DNA of 64,000 nt, from the NCBI GenBank assembly GCA_017308235.1, contig JAFKFL010000028.1, forward strand, positions 31,912-95,911. The letters are read 5' to 3'. The notes under the pieces were generated by a model. It was given only the letters and a program-made list of their open reading frames with translations. It ran no database searches and was not told the DNA's origin. This document shows, piece after piece, positions 45,264 through 54,153 of this stretch. How positions within the stretch are numbered: position 1 is the first letter of the stretch; each line of letters begins with the position of its first letter. Position numbers and translations under genes: made by a program. Source of the stretch: Alphaproteobacteria bacterium (lineage in GTDB: Bacteria; Pseudomonadota; Alphaproteobacteria; Reyranellales; Reyranellaceae).

Positions 45264-46202
45264 TCAGCCGCCGATGAGGGACTTCTCCATCATGCAATGC
45301 ACGCCCTTGTTGCCGTCGACCGTTTGCGTGATGTGCAGATCGCCCTTCAGGCTGCAGAGCATATAGGCATCCTCCGGCTTGAGGCCGGTCTTGGCCGCGA
45401 TCAGGCGGATCATGTCGCGCAGCGCTTCCTTGGCTGCATCGTCGAGGTCCTGGTCGAAGCCGTGCGTGATCCAGTGCGTCGCGGTCTCGGCGCGCGGATT
45501 GTTGAGCTTCATGTCCTTGCGCACGGTGAAGCGGAACGTTCCCGAAAGCGACGTCTCGAGCGCGGTGAGGTTCACCTCGCCATCTCCCTGTACGCCATGG
45601 CCATCGCCGGTGGAGAACAGGGCGCCGGGCGCGAAGACCGGGAGATAGACCGTCGTTCCGACGTTGAAATGCTTGTTGTCGATATTGCCGCCGAAGGCGC
45701 GCGGCTCGACCGAGCTGCACTGGCCCCATTCCGGCGGCGGCGCCACGCCCATGATGCCGAAGAACGGCTTCAGCTGGATCTCGGTGCCCCACGGCAGGGT
45801 GCAGACGCCGCGGTTGGAATCGATCGGAATGTGGGTGAGGCGATAGAACGGGAAATCCTCGGGCAGCGTGCCGGCCAGCGGGCGCTGCACGTTCCAGCCC
45901 CAGTTGGTGCGGAACTTGATATCGAGCACCTCGACCGCCAGCACATCGCCGCGCTCGGCACCCTCGACATGGACCGGCCCGGTCAGGATGTGCCGGCCAA
46001 GATGCGGCTTGAGCTTGCCCAAGATCTCGCGGTGCTCGGGCAGCACGTTCATGGGCGGCTGCGGCAGGATCTCGTTGGCGCCTGATACGCAGTGAATGGT
46101 CGCGATGTCGCCCGACTTGATGCTGAGCGAGGGCTTGAGTTGGCTGTCGAAATAGCCCCAGTGGCAGGTCTCGGGCGAAGATTGAAGCTCGTGTGTAGCC
46201 AT
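45264..46202 (-). CDS. acetamidase/formamidase-family protein
   Basis: This 312-residue protein fits the FmdA/AmdA family, which hydrolyses formamide, acetamide or similar short amides to ammonia and acid. Family blocks are TGPVHVEGAERGDVLAVEV, FGGNIDNKH and STGDGHGVQGDGEV. A high proportion of glycine and aspartate loops is normal for the beta-rich fold. It is separated from the divergent rlmJ by 62 bases. Confidence 0.9.
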   Translation of the reverse strand: MATHELQSSPETCHWGYFDSQLKPSLSIKSGDIATIHCVSGANEILPQPPMNVLPEHREILGKLKPHLGRHILTGPVHVEGAERGDVLAVEVLDIKFRTNWGWNVQRPLAGTLPEDFPFYRLTHIPIDSNRGVCTLPWGTEIQLKPFFGIMGVAPPPEWGQCSSVEPRAFGGNIDNKHFNVGTTVYLPVFAPGALFSTGDGHGVQGDGEVNLTALETSLSGTFRFTVRKDMKLNNPRAETATHWITHGFDQDLDDAAKEALRDMIRLIAAKTGLKPEDAYMLCSLKGDLHITQTVDGNKGVHCMMEKSLIGG

Positions 46203-46264
46203 GCGGTCTCCCCTTTGGCTGAAGGTTGAAGCACGAACGAGGCCCCCGATGCTATAGGCACGTC

Positions 46265-47128
46265 ATGAACTATCGCCACGGCTACCATGCGGGCAATTTT
46301 GCCGATGTCCTGAAGCACGTCGCGCTGGTCGAGCTGCTGCGGCTCCTGACGGCCAAGGACAAGAAGCTTTTCGTGCTCGACAGCCATGCCGGCGCCGGCG
46401 GCTACGACCTCGCCGGAGACGAGGCTCGCCGAACCGGCGAGGCGGATGCCGGCGTCCTGCGCCTTGCCCCGGCGGATCGGGCCGGCATGCCGGCGGTGGT
46501 GGGACGCTACCTCGCCGCGGTCGCGGCCTACGATCAAAAGTTTGGCACCGGTCGCGGTCCCCTCAGGCACTATCCTGGTTCGCCTCGCCTGATCCGGGCC
46601 GGCCTGCGCGTGGGCGACCGGTTCGTCGCCTGCGAGCTTCATCCAGCAGCGGCGCTGGCGTTGAAACGCGAGTTCGCCGGCGATCGTGCGGTCGAAGTGC
46701 GTCAGGCCGATGGTTATCAGGCGTTGAAAGCCCTGCTGCCGCCCCGGGAGCGGCGTGGGCTCGTGCTGATCGATCCGCCATTCGAGGCGACGGACGAGTT
46801 CGAGAGGCTGGCGCGCTCGGTCCAACAGGCGTTAAGGCGCTTCGCCACCGGTTGCTATGTCGTTTGGTATCCCGTCAAGGACGCCGCGGCGGACGAATTC
46901 ATCGCGACTTTGGCTTCCACCAAGCTTTTGACCCTCGAGCTTCGGCTCGGCGAACCGGTCGAACCGGGCAAGCTCGCTGCTTGTGGCCTGGCAGTGATCA
47001 ACCCACCGTGGAGGTTCGAGGAGGCGATGCGTGACGCGCTTCCCTGGATCGCCCAGCGGCTGGGACGTGGTGTCAGTGCGACGGTGCGCGACGGGAGAGC
47101 CAACGTGCCGGCTCCGGCACAAGAATGA
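46265..47128 (+). CDS. rlmJ: 23S rRNA (adenine(2030)-N6)-methyltransferase RlmJ
   Basis: This 287-residue SAM-dependent enzyme methylates A2030 of 23S rRNA. The N-terminus MNYRHGYHAGNFADVLKH is diagnostic, followed by LDSHAGAGGYDL for SAM binding and the catalytic DPPFE (D170-P-P-F). The ATG at 46265 is the family start; the frame opens 13 codons earlier without family sequence. Its 3' end overlaps the convergent MFS gene by 56 bases. Confidence 0.93.
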   Translation: MNYRHGYHAGNFADVLKHVALVELLRLLTAKDKKLFVLDSHAGAGGYDLAGDEARRTGEADAGVLRLAPADRAGMPAVVGRYLAAVAAYDQKFGTGRGPLRHYPGSPRLIRAGLRVGDRFVACELHPAAALALKREFAGDRAVEVRQADGYQALKALLPPRERRGLVLIDPPFEATDEFERLARSVQQALRRFATGCYVVWYPVKDAAADEFIATLASTKLLTLELRLGEPVEPGKLAACGLAVINPPWRFEEAMRDALPWIAQRLGRGVSATVRDGRANVPAPAQE

Positions 47129-48311
47129 TGATCACGAACGCAACGAAGCAAAGGAGTGCGCCGGCCACGATCGCTCCCGAATAGGAGCCGAGGAAATCGT
47201 AGGCATAGCCCGCAACCGGCGGGCCGAGCAGGGCGCCGAAGGCAACACCGCTATAGAGCGCGCCGATCACGGCGCCGAGTGCACGGCCGCCGAAATAGTC
47301 TGCAGCAAGCGAGGGCGCGATGGCGACGAAGCCGCCATAGAAGGCACCGAACAGCAACGCGAAAAAGATCAGCATGGGTGCGTTCGTGGAGAGCGACCAG
47401 ACGATCAGCATTACGCCGGCGCCGATGTACATCAGGGCGAAGGAGAGTCGCCGGCCGAGCCAGGGCGTGACGCTTGCAAACAGGAAGCGGCCGACGGTGC
47501 TGCCGACGCCCAGCAAGGTGATGAGCAGGACGCCGAAGCCCGATCCAAGACCGATGTCGCGAGCGTAGGGCACGAGATGCACGAAGGGCGTGAAGAGGCC
47601 GAACGACATCAACAGAGCCGACACGTAGATACCCCAGAACGGTCCAGTCCGGATGGCTTCGGCGAGCGATAGGCCCGTGGGTGCCGCCGGCGGCTTGCCT
47701 GCGGACGCGCTATCGCCATCCGGTTCCAGCCCATAGAAATGCGGACCGCGGCGGACCAGCGCGCCGGCAATGATGGCGGCTACGACCGTGAAGCCCGCCA
47801 TCGCGAGATAGGTCTGGCGCCACCCAATTCCTGCGATCAGCGCGTTTGCCAGCGGCGCGCCGATCAGGGTGCCGACGCCGATCCCTGCGACGGCAACGCC
47901 GCTTGCCGTTCCGCGCCGCCGCACGAACCAGTGCTGGACCGTGGTCACGCTCGGCACATAGGAGAGACCTACGCCGAGCCCGACGCCGAGGCCGTAGCCG
48001 AAATAGACCTGCCACAAGGCGCTCGCCTGCGCGGCGATCACAAGGCCGAGCGCCACGATCAGCAGGCCGCCGATCACCACGGGCCGTGGCCCCAGCCGAT
48101 CGCCGATCAGGCCGGCCGGCAGTCCAAGCAAGAAATAGAGAAACGCCGCAATCGAAAAGACCAGCGAGGTATCGCCGCGCTGAGCGCCGAACTCCATCTC
48201 GAGCGGACCGAAGAAAGCTGCAAAGGAATAGGCGACGGCAAATCCCGTCAGCATGCAAAGAAAAGCGCCGGCTACGACACGCCAGCCGGCAAAGACGCGC
48301 ACCACGCTCAC
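47073..48311 (-). CDS. MFS transporter (monocarboxylate/oxalate-formate-like, 12 TM)
   Basis: This 412-residue transporter with 12 helices begins FAGWRVVAGAFLCMLTGFAVAYSF and has the motif GLIGDRLGPRPVVIGG. The GTG at 48311 overlaps the ppk2 stop (GTGA) and gives the expected short N-terminus; an open extension upstream codes an arginine-rich stretch inside ppk2. The solute is unknown. Coupling to a polyphosphate kinase is odd and may be only positional. Confidence 0.88.
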   Translation of the reverse strand: MSVVRVFAGWRVVAGAFLCMLTGFAVAYSFAAFFGPLEMEFGAQRGDTSLVFSIAAFLYFLLGLPAGLIGDRLGPRPVVIGGLLIVALGLVIAAQASALWQVYFGYGLGVGLGVGLSYVPSVTTVQHWFVRRRGTASGVAVAGIGVGTLIGAPLANALIAGIGWRQTYLAMAGFTVVAAIIAGALVRRGPHFYGLEPDGDSASAGKPPAAPTGLSLAEAIRTGPFWGIYVSALLMSFGLFTPFVHLVPYARDIGLGSGFGVLLITLLGVGSTVGRFLFASVTPWLGRRLSFALMYIGAGVMLIVWSLSTNAPMLIFFALLFGAFYGGFVAIAPSLAADYFGGRALGAVIGALYSGVAFGALLGPPVAGYAYDFLGSYSGAIVAGALLCFVAFVIIILVPEPARWLSRRAPSH

Positions 48312-49129
48312 TTTTTGTCGCCGCCGTCCTTTTTGTGACCTGGTTTCCAGCCCCATAGCTTATAGGCGGCGTCGACGACACGGGGATCGAGTTCCTGCTC
48401 GACGATCTCTACGCCCTGGCCCAGCATCTCGACGACGACCTCCAATGCGGCAAGCCGCGCCTGCTTCTTATTGTCGGTGGCAACCACATGCCAGGGCGCG
48501 TGGTCGGTGTCGGTTTTGTCCAGCATGTCCTTGTAGGCTTCGACGTACGCTTTGCGCTTGGCGATGTTGCGGAAGTCCTCGAGGCCGATCTTGTAGCGCT
48601 TGTGCGGCTTGTCCAGGCGCTCGATCATGCGCCGCTGTTGCTCTTCGGCGCTCACATGGAAGAGCAGCTTGATGACATGCACGCCGTCATCCGTGAGCTG
48701 GCGCTCGAACTCGTTGATCTCGCGATAGGCACGCTTCCAGGCGTCCTCGTCGCAAAAGCCTTCGATACGTTCGACCAGAACGCGACCGTACCAAGTGCGG
48801 TCGAAGATCGACCAGTTCCCGGGCGCCGGCAGCCGATCCCAGAAACGCCAGAGATAGTGTCGGCCTTGCTCGGCGGGCGTCGGTGCACCGATGCGCCAGA
48901 CAAGGGTCGAGCGCGGTTCCAGGCCGTAGACGATACGCTGGATCGCACCTCCCTTGCCGGCGGCGTCCCATCCGTCGATGCCGATGATGGCGCGGCCTCC
49001 GGTCCGGATATGATGGACTTGGAGATCAAGCAGCCGGTATTGCAGCTTCTTCAGCTTGCGTTCGTAGGTCTCGTCGTCGATCGAATCCTCGATCATGTCG
49101 ATCTTGTCGAGGGACGGCCACTTGCCCAT
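48308..49129 (-). CDS. ppk2: polyphosphate kinase 2 (PPK2 family)
   Basis: This 273-residue enzyme moves phosphate between polyphosphate and nucleoside diphosphates. Walker A GWDAAGKGG (residues 53-61), the lid arginines (DKPHKRYK) and Walker B-like FDRTWYGRVLVERIEGF are present, so it looks active. Length and motifs match single-domain PPK2. Direction (ATP or GTP making versus using) cannot be told. It is divergent from the Mla operon with a 96-base gap. Confidence 0.93.
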   Translation of the reverse strand: MGKWPSLDKIDMIEDSIDDETYERKLKKLQYRLLDLQVHHIRTGGRAIIGIDGWDAAGKGGAIQRIVYGLEPRSTLVWRIGAPTPAEQGRHYLWRFWDRLPAPGNWSIFDRTWYGRVLVERIEGFCDEDAWKRAYREINEFERQLTDDGVHVIKLLFHVSAEEQQRRMIERLDKPHKRYKIGLEDFRNIAKRKAYVEAYKDMLDKTDTDHAPWHVVATDNKKQARLAALEVVVEMLGQGVEIVEQELDPRVVDAAYKLWGWKPGHKKDGGDKK

Positions 49130-49225
49130 CGCTTCTCCTCCGGTGGCGGATCGTGCCAGCCAGCGGCCAGCGACGCAAATCGCGCCGATTGACAGGTCGA
49201 ACGCGCACCGCGACTAATCACTCCG

Positions 49226-50356
49226 ATGTCTTCGGCTCCCACCTTCAAATATGTCGAGCAAGGCGGTGCGTCCGTGCTCGAGGCGGCAGGCAACTGGACC
49301 GTGTTCAGCCTCCGCAGCCTCGGGCGTCGGCATCGGCACTGGCACAGGACCAAAGTGTCGACACCACAGCGCAGGCCGCAGCTCATCGACATCACGCGCG
49401 TCGATCATCTCGACACCGCAGGCGTCCTCGAATTGCTGCATCTGGCCGGTGGCGGTCAGGACGCCGATGTGCGGGCGAGGGAGGAAGGCCAGGCCGATCT
49501 CTTCCGGGTGGTGCAGTCGCACGGAGTGGAAACGCCCCCCGAGCCGCATGTCGACTGGCTGTCGCATTTTCTGGCCGAGGTCGGCCATGGCGTCCTGCAT
49601 ATCTATCGTCAGATCATCGCCCTCTGCGCTTTCTTCGGCGAGACCCTGGTGGTTGCTGCCGGCGCGCTCACGCAGCCCAAGCGCTTCCGGCCGGCCGCGA
49701 TCGTGCGGCAGATGTATGACGTCTGGGTGAAAGCGCTCGTCATCGTGGGCGTCCTCTGCTTTCTGATCGGTGTCGTCATTGCCTATCAGGGGGTGCAGCA
49801 GCTCCGTCAGTTCGGTGCAGAGACCTTCACCGTCGAGGCCGTCGGTATTGGCATCTTTCGTGAGTTGGGTGTTCTCCTGACGGCCATCATCGTGGCCGGC
49901 CGGTCCGGCAGCGCCTTCACGGCCCAGATTGGCACGATGCAGGTCAACCAGGAGGTCGACGCCATGCGTGCGATGGGCCTCAACCCGATCGAGTGGCTGG
50001 TGCTTCCGCGGATCCTGGCTCTAGTGATTTCGATGCCGCTCCTCGTCTTCTGGGGCGACATGGCGGGCCTGTTGGGCGGGGCGGTTGCCTGCTCCGTCTA
50101 CCTCGACTTCACCTTTGTGCAGTTCTTCGCCCGCTTGCGCGACACCGTCGGCATCTGGCACTTCTACACCGGCATGATCAAGGCACCGGTGTTCGGGATG
50201 ATCATCGCAGCGATCGGCTGCTTCGAAGGGTTGCAGGTGCGCGGCAGCGCCGAAAGCGTTGGCCAGCTCACGACACGGTCGGTCGTTGAATCGATCTTCT
50301 TTGTCATCGTGCTCGACGCGGTGTTTTCGATCATTTTCCTGCTTTCGGGCGTGTGA
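49226..50356 (+). CDS. mlaE: MlaE-type ABC permease with N-terminal STAS domain
   Basis: This 376-residue protein has a STAS-like N-terminal domain (ANWTVFSLR region, LIDITRVDHLDTAGVLEL) and a C-terminal MlaE permease domain (residues about 150-376) with FIREL-type signature GIFRELGVLLTAIIVAGRSG and MRAMGLNPIEWLVLPR. It moves phospholipids or similar lipids across the inner membrane with MlaF. The STAS fusion replaces the separate MlaB found in enterobacteria. First gene of a four-gene operon. Confidence 0.93.
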   Translation: MSSAPTFKYVEQGGASVLEAAGNWTVFSLRSLGRRHRHWHRTKVSTPQRRPQLIDITRVDHLDTAGVLELLHLAGGGQDADVRAREEGQADLFRVVQSHGVETPPEPHVDWLSHFLAEVGHGVLHIYRQIIALCAFFGETLVVAAGALTQPKRFRPAAIVRQMYDVWVKALVIVGVLCFLIGVVIAYQGVQQLRQFGAETFTVEAVGIGIFRELGVLLTAIIVAGRSGSAFTAQIGTMQVNQEVDAMRAMGLNPIEWLVLPRILALVISMPLLVFWGDMAGLLGGAVACSVYLDFTFVQFFARLRDTVGIWHFYTGMIKAPVFGMIIAAIGCFEGLQVRGSAESVGQLTTRSVVESIFFVIVLDAVFSIIFLLSGV

Positions 50357-51180
50357 TGGCGGAAGGCGGACAACTCGTCGATCATCGCAACGACCGGGAC
50401 GTGGTCCTCAGTCTGCGCGATGTGCGCACCCAGTTCGGCGACCACGTGATCCACGACCGTCTCGATTTCGACATGTTTCGCGGTGAGGTTGTGGGGCTGG
50501 TCGGCGGCTCGGGAACGGGCAAGTCGGTTCTGCTGCGTACGATCATCGGCCTCAATCCCGCCAGGCACGGGCAGATCGAGATCCTTGGCATGAACACACG
50601 CCACCTGCACGGCAAGGCCGAGCGCTCGCTCCAGGCACATCTTGGCGTGCAATTTCAGGACGGCGCGCTTTTCTCCTCCTTGACCGTGGCCGAGAACATC
50701 ATGGTGCCGATCCGCGAGCACGCCGGCCTCGACGAAGAGGACATGCGCTGCATTGCTGCGTTGAAGATCGCGCTGGTCGGTTTGCCGGCGGATACCGGCG
50801 AGAAGAAACCGTCGGAGCTGTCCGGCGGCATGCGCAAGCGGGCAAGCCTGGCGCGCGCCCTTGCGCTTGACCCGGAACTCCTGTTCCTCGACGAGCCGAC
50901 GGCGGGTCTCGATCCTATTGGCGCCACGCATTATGACGAGTTGGTTCGGGACCTGCAGCGCAACCTTGGCCTCTCGGTTCTGATGGTGACACACGACCTC
51001 GACAGCCTTTACGCTGTGTGCGACCGGGTTGCGGTCCTGCTCGACAAGCGCGTCGTGGTGGGTACCATTGACGAATTGTTGGCCTACGGTCATCCGTGGG
51101 TGTTGGAATATTTCCGCGGGCCGCGCGGACGTGCGGCGGCGTCGGGGCAGGAGCGAAAAGCGGCGTTCAATGGAAAATAG
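50356..51180 (+). CDS. mlaF: MlaF-type ABC transporter ATP-binding protein
   Basis: This 274-residue ATPase has Walker A GGSGTGKSVLLR, signature LSGGMRKRASLARAL and Walker B LLFLDEPTAGLDP. The ATG overlaps the mlaE stop (TGATG). It ends inside the start of the mlaD gene (11-base overlap). The MRKR signature variant is typical of MlaF. Confidence 0.94.
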   Translation: MAEGGQLVDHRNDRDVVLSLRDVRTQFGDHVIHDRLDFDMFRGEVVGLVGGSGTGKSVLLRTIIGLNPARHGQIEILGMNTRHLHGKAERSLQAHLGVQFQDGALFSSLTVAENIMVPIREHAGLDEEDMRCIAALKIALVGLPADTGEKKPSELSGGMRKRASLARALALDPELLFLDEPTAGLDPIGATHYDELVRDLQRNLGLSVLMVTHDLDSLYAVCDRVAVLLDKRVVVGTIDELLAYGHPWVLEYFRGPRGRAAASGQERKAAFNGK

Positions 51181-52204
51181 ATCGCCTTACGTGCTGATCG
51201 GCGCGGCGATGATCCTGTTTATCGTTTCCCTGGTCGGCTTCGTTGTCTGGAAGCTGCGCGAGGGCGACCAGACGTCGTACGCTTATTACGTCATCCTGTT
51301 CTCGGGCGATGTCCAGGGATTGGGTGTCGATTCGCCGGTCTACTATCGCGGTCTGCGCGTTGGCCGCGTGCAGGACATCGAGCTCACCTCCCGGCGCGAC
51401 CTGCAGCGCAGCACGGGTCGCGAACGGTTGAGCGAGAAGATCGAAGTGACAGTCGCGGTCGATTCGCACATCGACATTCGCGAACGATCTTATGCGGTGT
51501 TCGAGAAGCCGTTCGTCGCCGGCGCGGCCTATATCCAGATCGTCGGTCGGCTCGAGTCCGACGAGGTCAAACCCAAGAAGAGGCTGGGCGACAAGCCTTA
51601 TCCCGAGATCCGCGAAGGCGCGTCCTTCCTGCAGGCGACCTCGACCTCGGCGCAGGAGCTCCTCACCAAGGCGAGCGTGACGGTGGACCGCCTGAATGCA
51701 CTCCTGAGCGAGGAGAATATCGCCTCATTGAGCGATTCGCTGCGCAATCTTTCGACGGTAACGGGCAGTCTTGCCAAACAGGACGCCGCGATCCAGTCGG
51801 CGCTGTCGCAGTTGCCAGGCGCCGTGGCCGACATCCACCAGACTTTTGACAAGCTGAACAAGCTTTCCGACTCGCTGAGCCTGATGGCGATGGAGCTGGG
51901 GCCCCAGGATGCGGCCACGCGCAAGGCGCTCGCCGGCAAGAACCGCGGCGAGCTCGCCAAAACCATCGACGAGGCGAGGGGTGCACTTGCCAACGTCAAT
52001 GGAGCGGCGAACGAGCTCAACAAGCTGTTGGCGGCGAGCCGGCAGCCGATGCAGCAGTTCTCTCAAACCGGTCTCGCCGAGTTGTCGCTCACCCTCCGCG
52101 AACTGCGGGAGCTGACAGCGAATCTCAATATCATCGCCACCAAGCTCGAACGCGACCCAGCGGGCTTCGTGTTCAGCGGCAAGCAGGGATATACGCCCAA
52201 ATGA
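51170..52204 (+). CDS. mlaD: MlaD/MCE-domain lipid-binding protein
   Basis: This 344-residue protein has a single N-terminal membrane helix (residues 7-28) and one MCE domain (YVILFSGDVQGLGVDSPVYYRGLRVGRV). A long helical tail of about 200 residues follows (TSAQELLTKASVTVDRLN onward). MCE proteins form rings in the periplasm that carry lipids; the long helices may form a tube. The ATG lies within the mlaF coding end. Confidence 0.92.
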   Translation: MENRSPYVLIGAAMILFIVSLVGFVVWKLREGDQTSYAYYVILFSGDVQGLGVDSPVYYRGLRVGRVQDIELTSRRDLQRSTGRERLSEKIEVTVAVDSHIDIRERSYAVFEKPFVAGAAYIQIVGRLESDEVKPKKRLGDKPYPEIREGASFLQATSTSAQELLTKASVTVDRLNALLSEENIASLSDSLRNLSTVTGSLAKQDAAIQSALSQLPGAVADIHQTFDKLNKLSDSLSLMAMELGPQDAATRKALAGKNRGELAKTIDEARGALANVNGAANELNKLLAASRQPMQQFSQTGLAELSLTLRELRELTANLNIIATKLERDPAGFVFSGKQGYTPK

Positions 52205-52926
52205 TGCGCTTCACGGCAGTTGCCGCGGCCATGCTGCTGCTGGGCGGCTGCGCGCTGATCCAGGCGGCGGAAGAGCCGACCAACCTTTACCAGGTCAGCC
52301 CCAAGAGCACCTTCGATCCCGATCTGCCGAGCGTGCGTTGGCAGCTCGCGGTCGAGGTTCCGGCGGCGGCGGCGAACCTCAATACCGGCCGTATTGCCAT
52401 CGCCCACTCACCGACCGCGTTCGACTACTACGCCAAGACTGCCTGGACAGACCGCGCTCCGCTGATGGTGCAGACCCGCATCGTCGATTCGTTCGAGAAC
52501 ACCCGCAAGATCATTGCCGTGGCCCGCGAGTCGATTGCGCTGGTGCCCAACTACCAACTGCAGTCTGACCTGCGCAATTTCGAGGCCATGTACTATTACG
52601 GAGGCGCGCCGATTGCCCATGTGCGCCTCGTTGCCAAGCTGGTGCAGATGCCCGATCGGCAGATCATCGGCGAGGCAAGCTTCGAGCGTTGCGTGCGGGC
52701 AAGAGCCGATAAAGTCACGAAGGTCGTGGAGGCGTTCGATCAGGCGCTGGGCAGCGTCATGAAGCGCCTCGTCGCATGGACGCTACGGACGCCGCCGTCG
52801 CGGCTGCCGACCGAGCAGACTGCCGCCGAGATCGCCAAGTTTCGCAATCCCACCAATCTCGTGATCGACAGCGCCGACTGCCCGGTGGGCAACGATGCGT
52901 CAAAGGTGCCTGTCACCGACGAATGA
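52201..52926 (+). CDS. ABC-type transport auxiliary lipoprotein (PqiC / MlaX-like)
   Basis: This 241-residue protein has a lipobox signal peptide (LLLGGC, Cys17) and the auxiliary-lipoprotein fold (LYQVSPKSTF, VRWQLAVEVPAA, RIAIAHSPTAFDYYAKTAW). Proteins of this type are outer-membrane partners of MCE-type transporters such as PqiC. It overlaps the mlaD stop (ATGA), which supports one complex spanning the envelope. Confidence 0.88.
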   Translation: MMRFTAVAAAMLLLGGCALIQAAEEPTNLYQVSPKSTFDPDLPSVRWQLAVEVPAAAANLNTGRIAIAHSPTAFDYYAKTAWTDRAPLMVQTRIVDSFENTRKIIAVARESIALVPNYQLQSDLRNFEAMYYYGGAPIAHVRLVAKLVQMPDRQIIGEASFERCVRARADKVTKVVEAFDQALGSVMKRLVAWTLRTPPSRLPTEQTAAEIAKFRNPTNLVIDSADCPVGNDASKVPVTDE

Positions 52927-52946
52927 ATTGGGCAGACGACCGCAGC

Positions 52947-54011
52947 TCAGGCGCGATCCTTGACCATTGACCAGCCAAGATCGGCCATGGCCTGACAGCG
53001 ATTTCCGTATTTGGTGGCAGTGGTCGACGAGGCATTGCCGTCGAGGCCCCGTTTATAGACGCCCTGTACGATGGCGGCCAGGCGGAAGAGCGAGAAGGCG
53101 AGATAGAAGTCCCAGTGCTCGATGCCTTTGCGGTTGGTCCGACGGGCATAGGCGGCGAGATACTCCGGTTCCGCCGGAATGCCGAAGGCTTTGAGGTCCA
53201 TGCCGGCATAGCCGCCCGACGCCCCGAAACCTTCGCCGAAATGGTACATCATGCAGTTGTAGCCAAGGTCGGCCAGCGGATGACCGAGCGTGCTGAGCTC
53301 CCAGTCGAGCACGGCAATGATGCGGGGTTCGGTGGGATGCACCACCGTGTTGCCCAGTCGATAGTCGCCATGGTTGATGCGTGTCTCGTCACCGGGCGGA
53401 ATGTTGGCCGGCAGCCACTGCTTCAGAAGCTCCATCGATTCGATGTGTTCGGTGCGAGACAGATCGTACTGGCTCGACCACCGCGCGATCTGGCGGGAGA
53501 TGTACTGCCCTTCGCGGCCGTAGTCGGCCAGCCCCACGGCGCGATAGTCGACATTGTGGATGCGGGCCAATACGTCATTCATCGAGTCGAAGATGCGACC
53601 GCGGTCGGCGGGTGATACGCCGGGCATCTTCGGATCGGCGAAAATCCGGCCCGGCATGAATTCCATGACGTAGAAGGTGGTGCCGATGACCGCGTCGTCC
53701 TGGCAAAGCAGATACGGCTTCGGCACGGGCACGTCGGTGTGGTCGGCAAGCGCCTTGATGACGCGAAACTCGCGATCGACCTGGTGTGCCGAGGGCAGCA
53801 GCTTACCGGGCGGCTTCTTGCGCAGCACGTACATACGCCCGCCGGCGTCGGTCAGATGGAAGGTCGGATTGCTCTGCCCGCCTTCGAACTGCAGGACGTG
53901 CAAAGGACCAAGACTGCCGTCGATTTTCGACGTCAGGTAGTCGGCAAGCCGCGTCTCGTCGAAAGCATGAGCATCGCGGACGGGTGTGAGGTTTGGGGGC
54001 AATTCAGACAT
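52947..54011 (-). CDS. aminoglycoside phosphotransferase-family kinase (ACAD10/11 N-domain-like)
   Basis: This 354-residue protein has an APH-type kinase fold with INHGDYRLGN (catalytic loop) and VLDWELSTLGHPLADLGY (Mg-binding DxE). Its sequence resembles the kinase domain of ACAD10/ACAD11, which phosphorylates 4-hydroxyacyl-CoA in beta-oxidation. No acyl-CoA dehydrogenase lies next to it here; an AMP-binding enzyme follows at 55090. Antibiotic resistance is less likely than a catabolic role. Confidence 0.87.
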   Translation of the reverse strand: MSELPPNLTPVRDAHAFDETRLADYLTSKIDGSLGPLHVLQFEGGQSNPTFHLTDAGGRMYVLRKKPPGKLLPSAHQVDREFRVIKALADHTDVPVPKPYLLCQDDAVIGTTFYVMEFMPGRIFADPKMPGVSPADRGRIFDSMNDVLARIHNVDYRAVGLADYGREGQYISRQIARWSSQYDLSRTEHIESMELLKQWLPANIPPGDETRINHGDYRLGNTVVHPTEPRIIAVLDWELSTLGHPLADLGYNCMMYHFGEGFGASGGYAGMDLKAFGIPAEPEYLAAYARRTNRKGIEHWDFYLAFSLFRLAAIVQGVYKRGLDGNASSTTATKYGNRCQAMADLGWSMVKDRA

Positions 54012-54153
54012 CGATGTGGCGATGGTATGTCGTTTCCAGGACGTATCGTTCTAGCCGCGGATGATGCGCTTTTCGAGGGATGTTTGGGCACAAACCGACG
54101 TAGCGACTCACAAGGCGACCCATATGTCGCCGACATTCGCCCAGAGGACATTA

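Noticed and set aside
52947..54011. Aminoglycoside resistance gene
   Set aside because: The kinase fold matches the ACAD10/11-type catabolic branch more than antibiotic kinases, and there is no mobile context.
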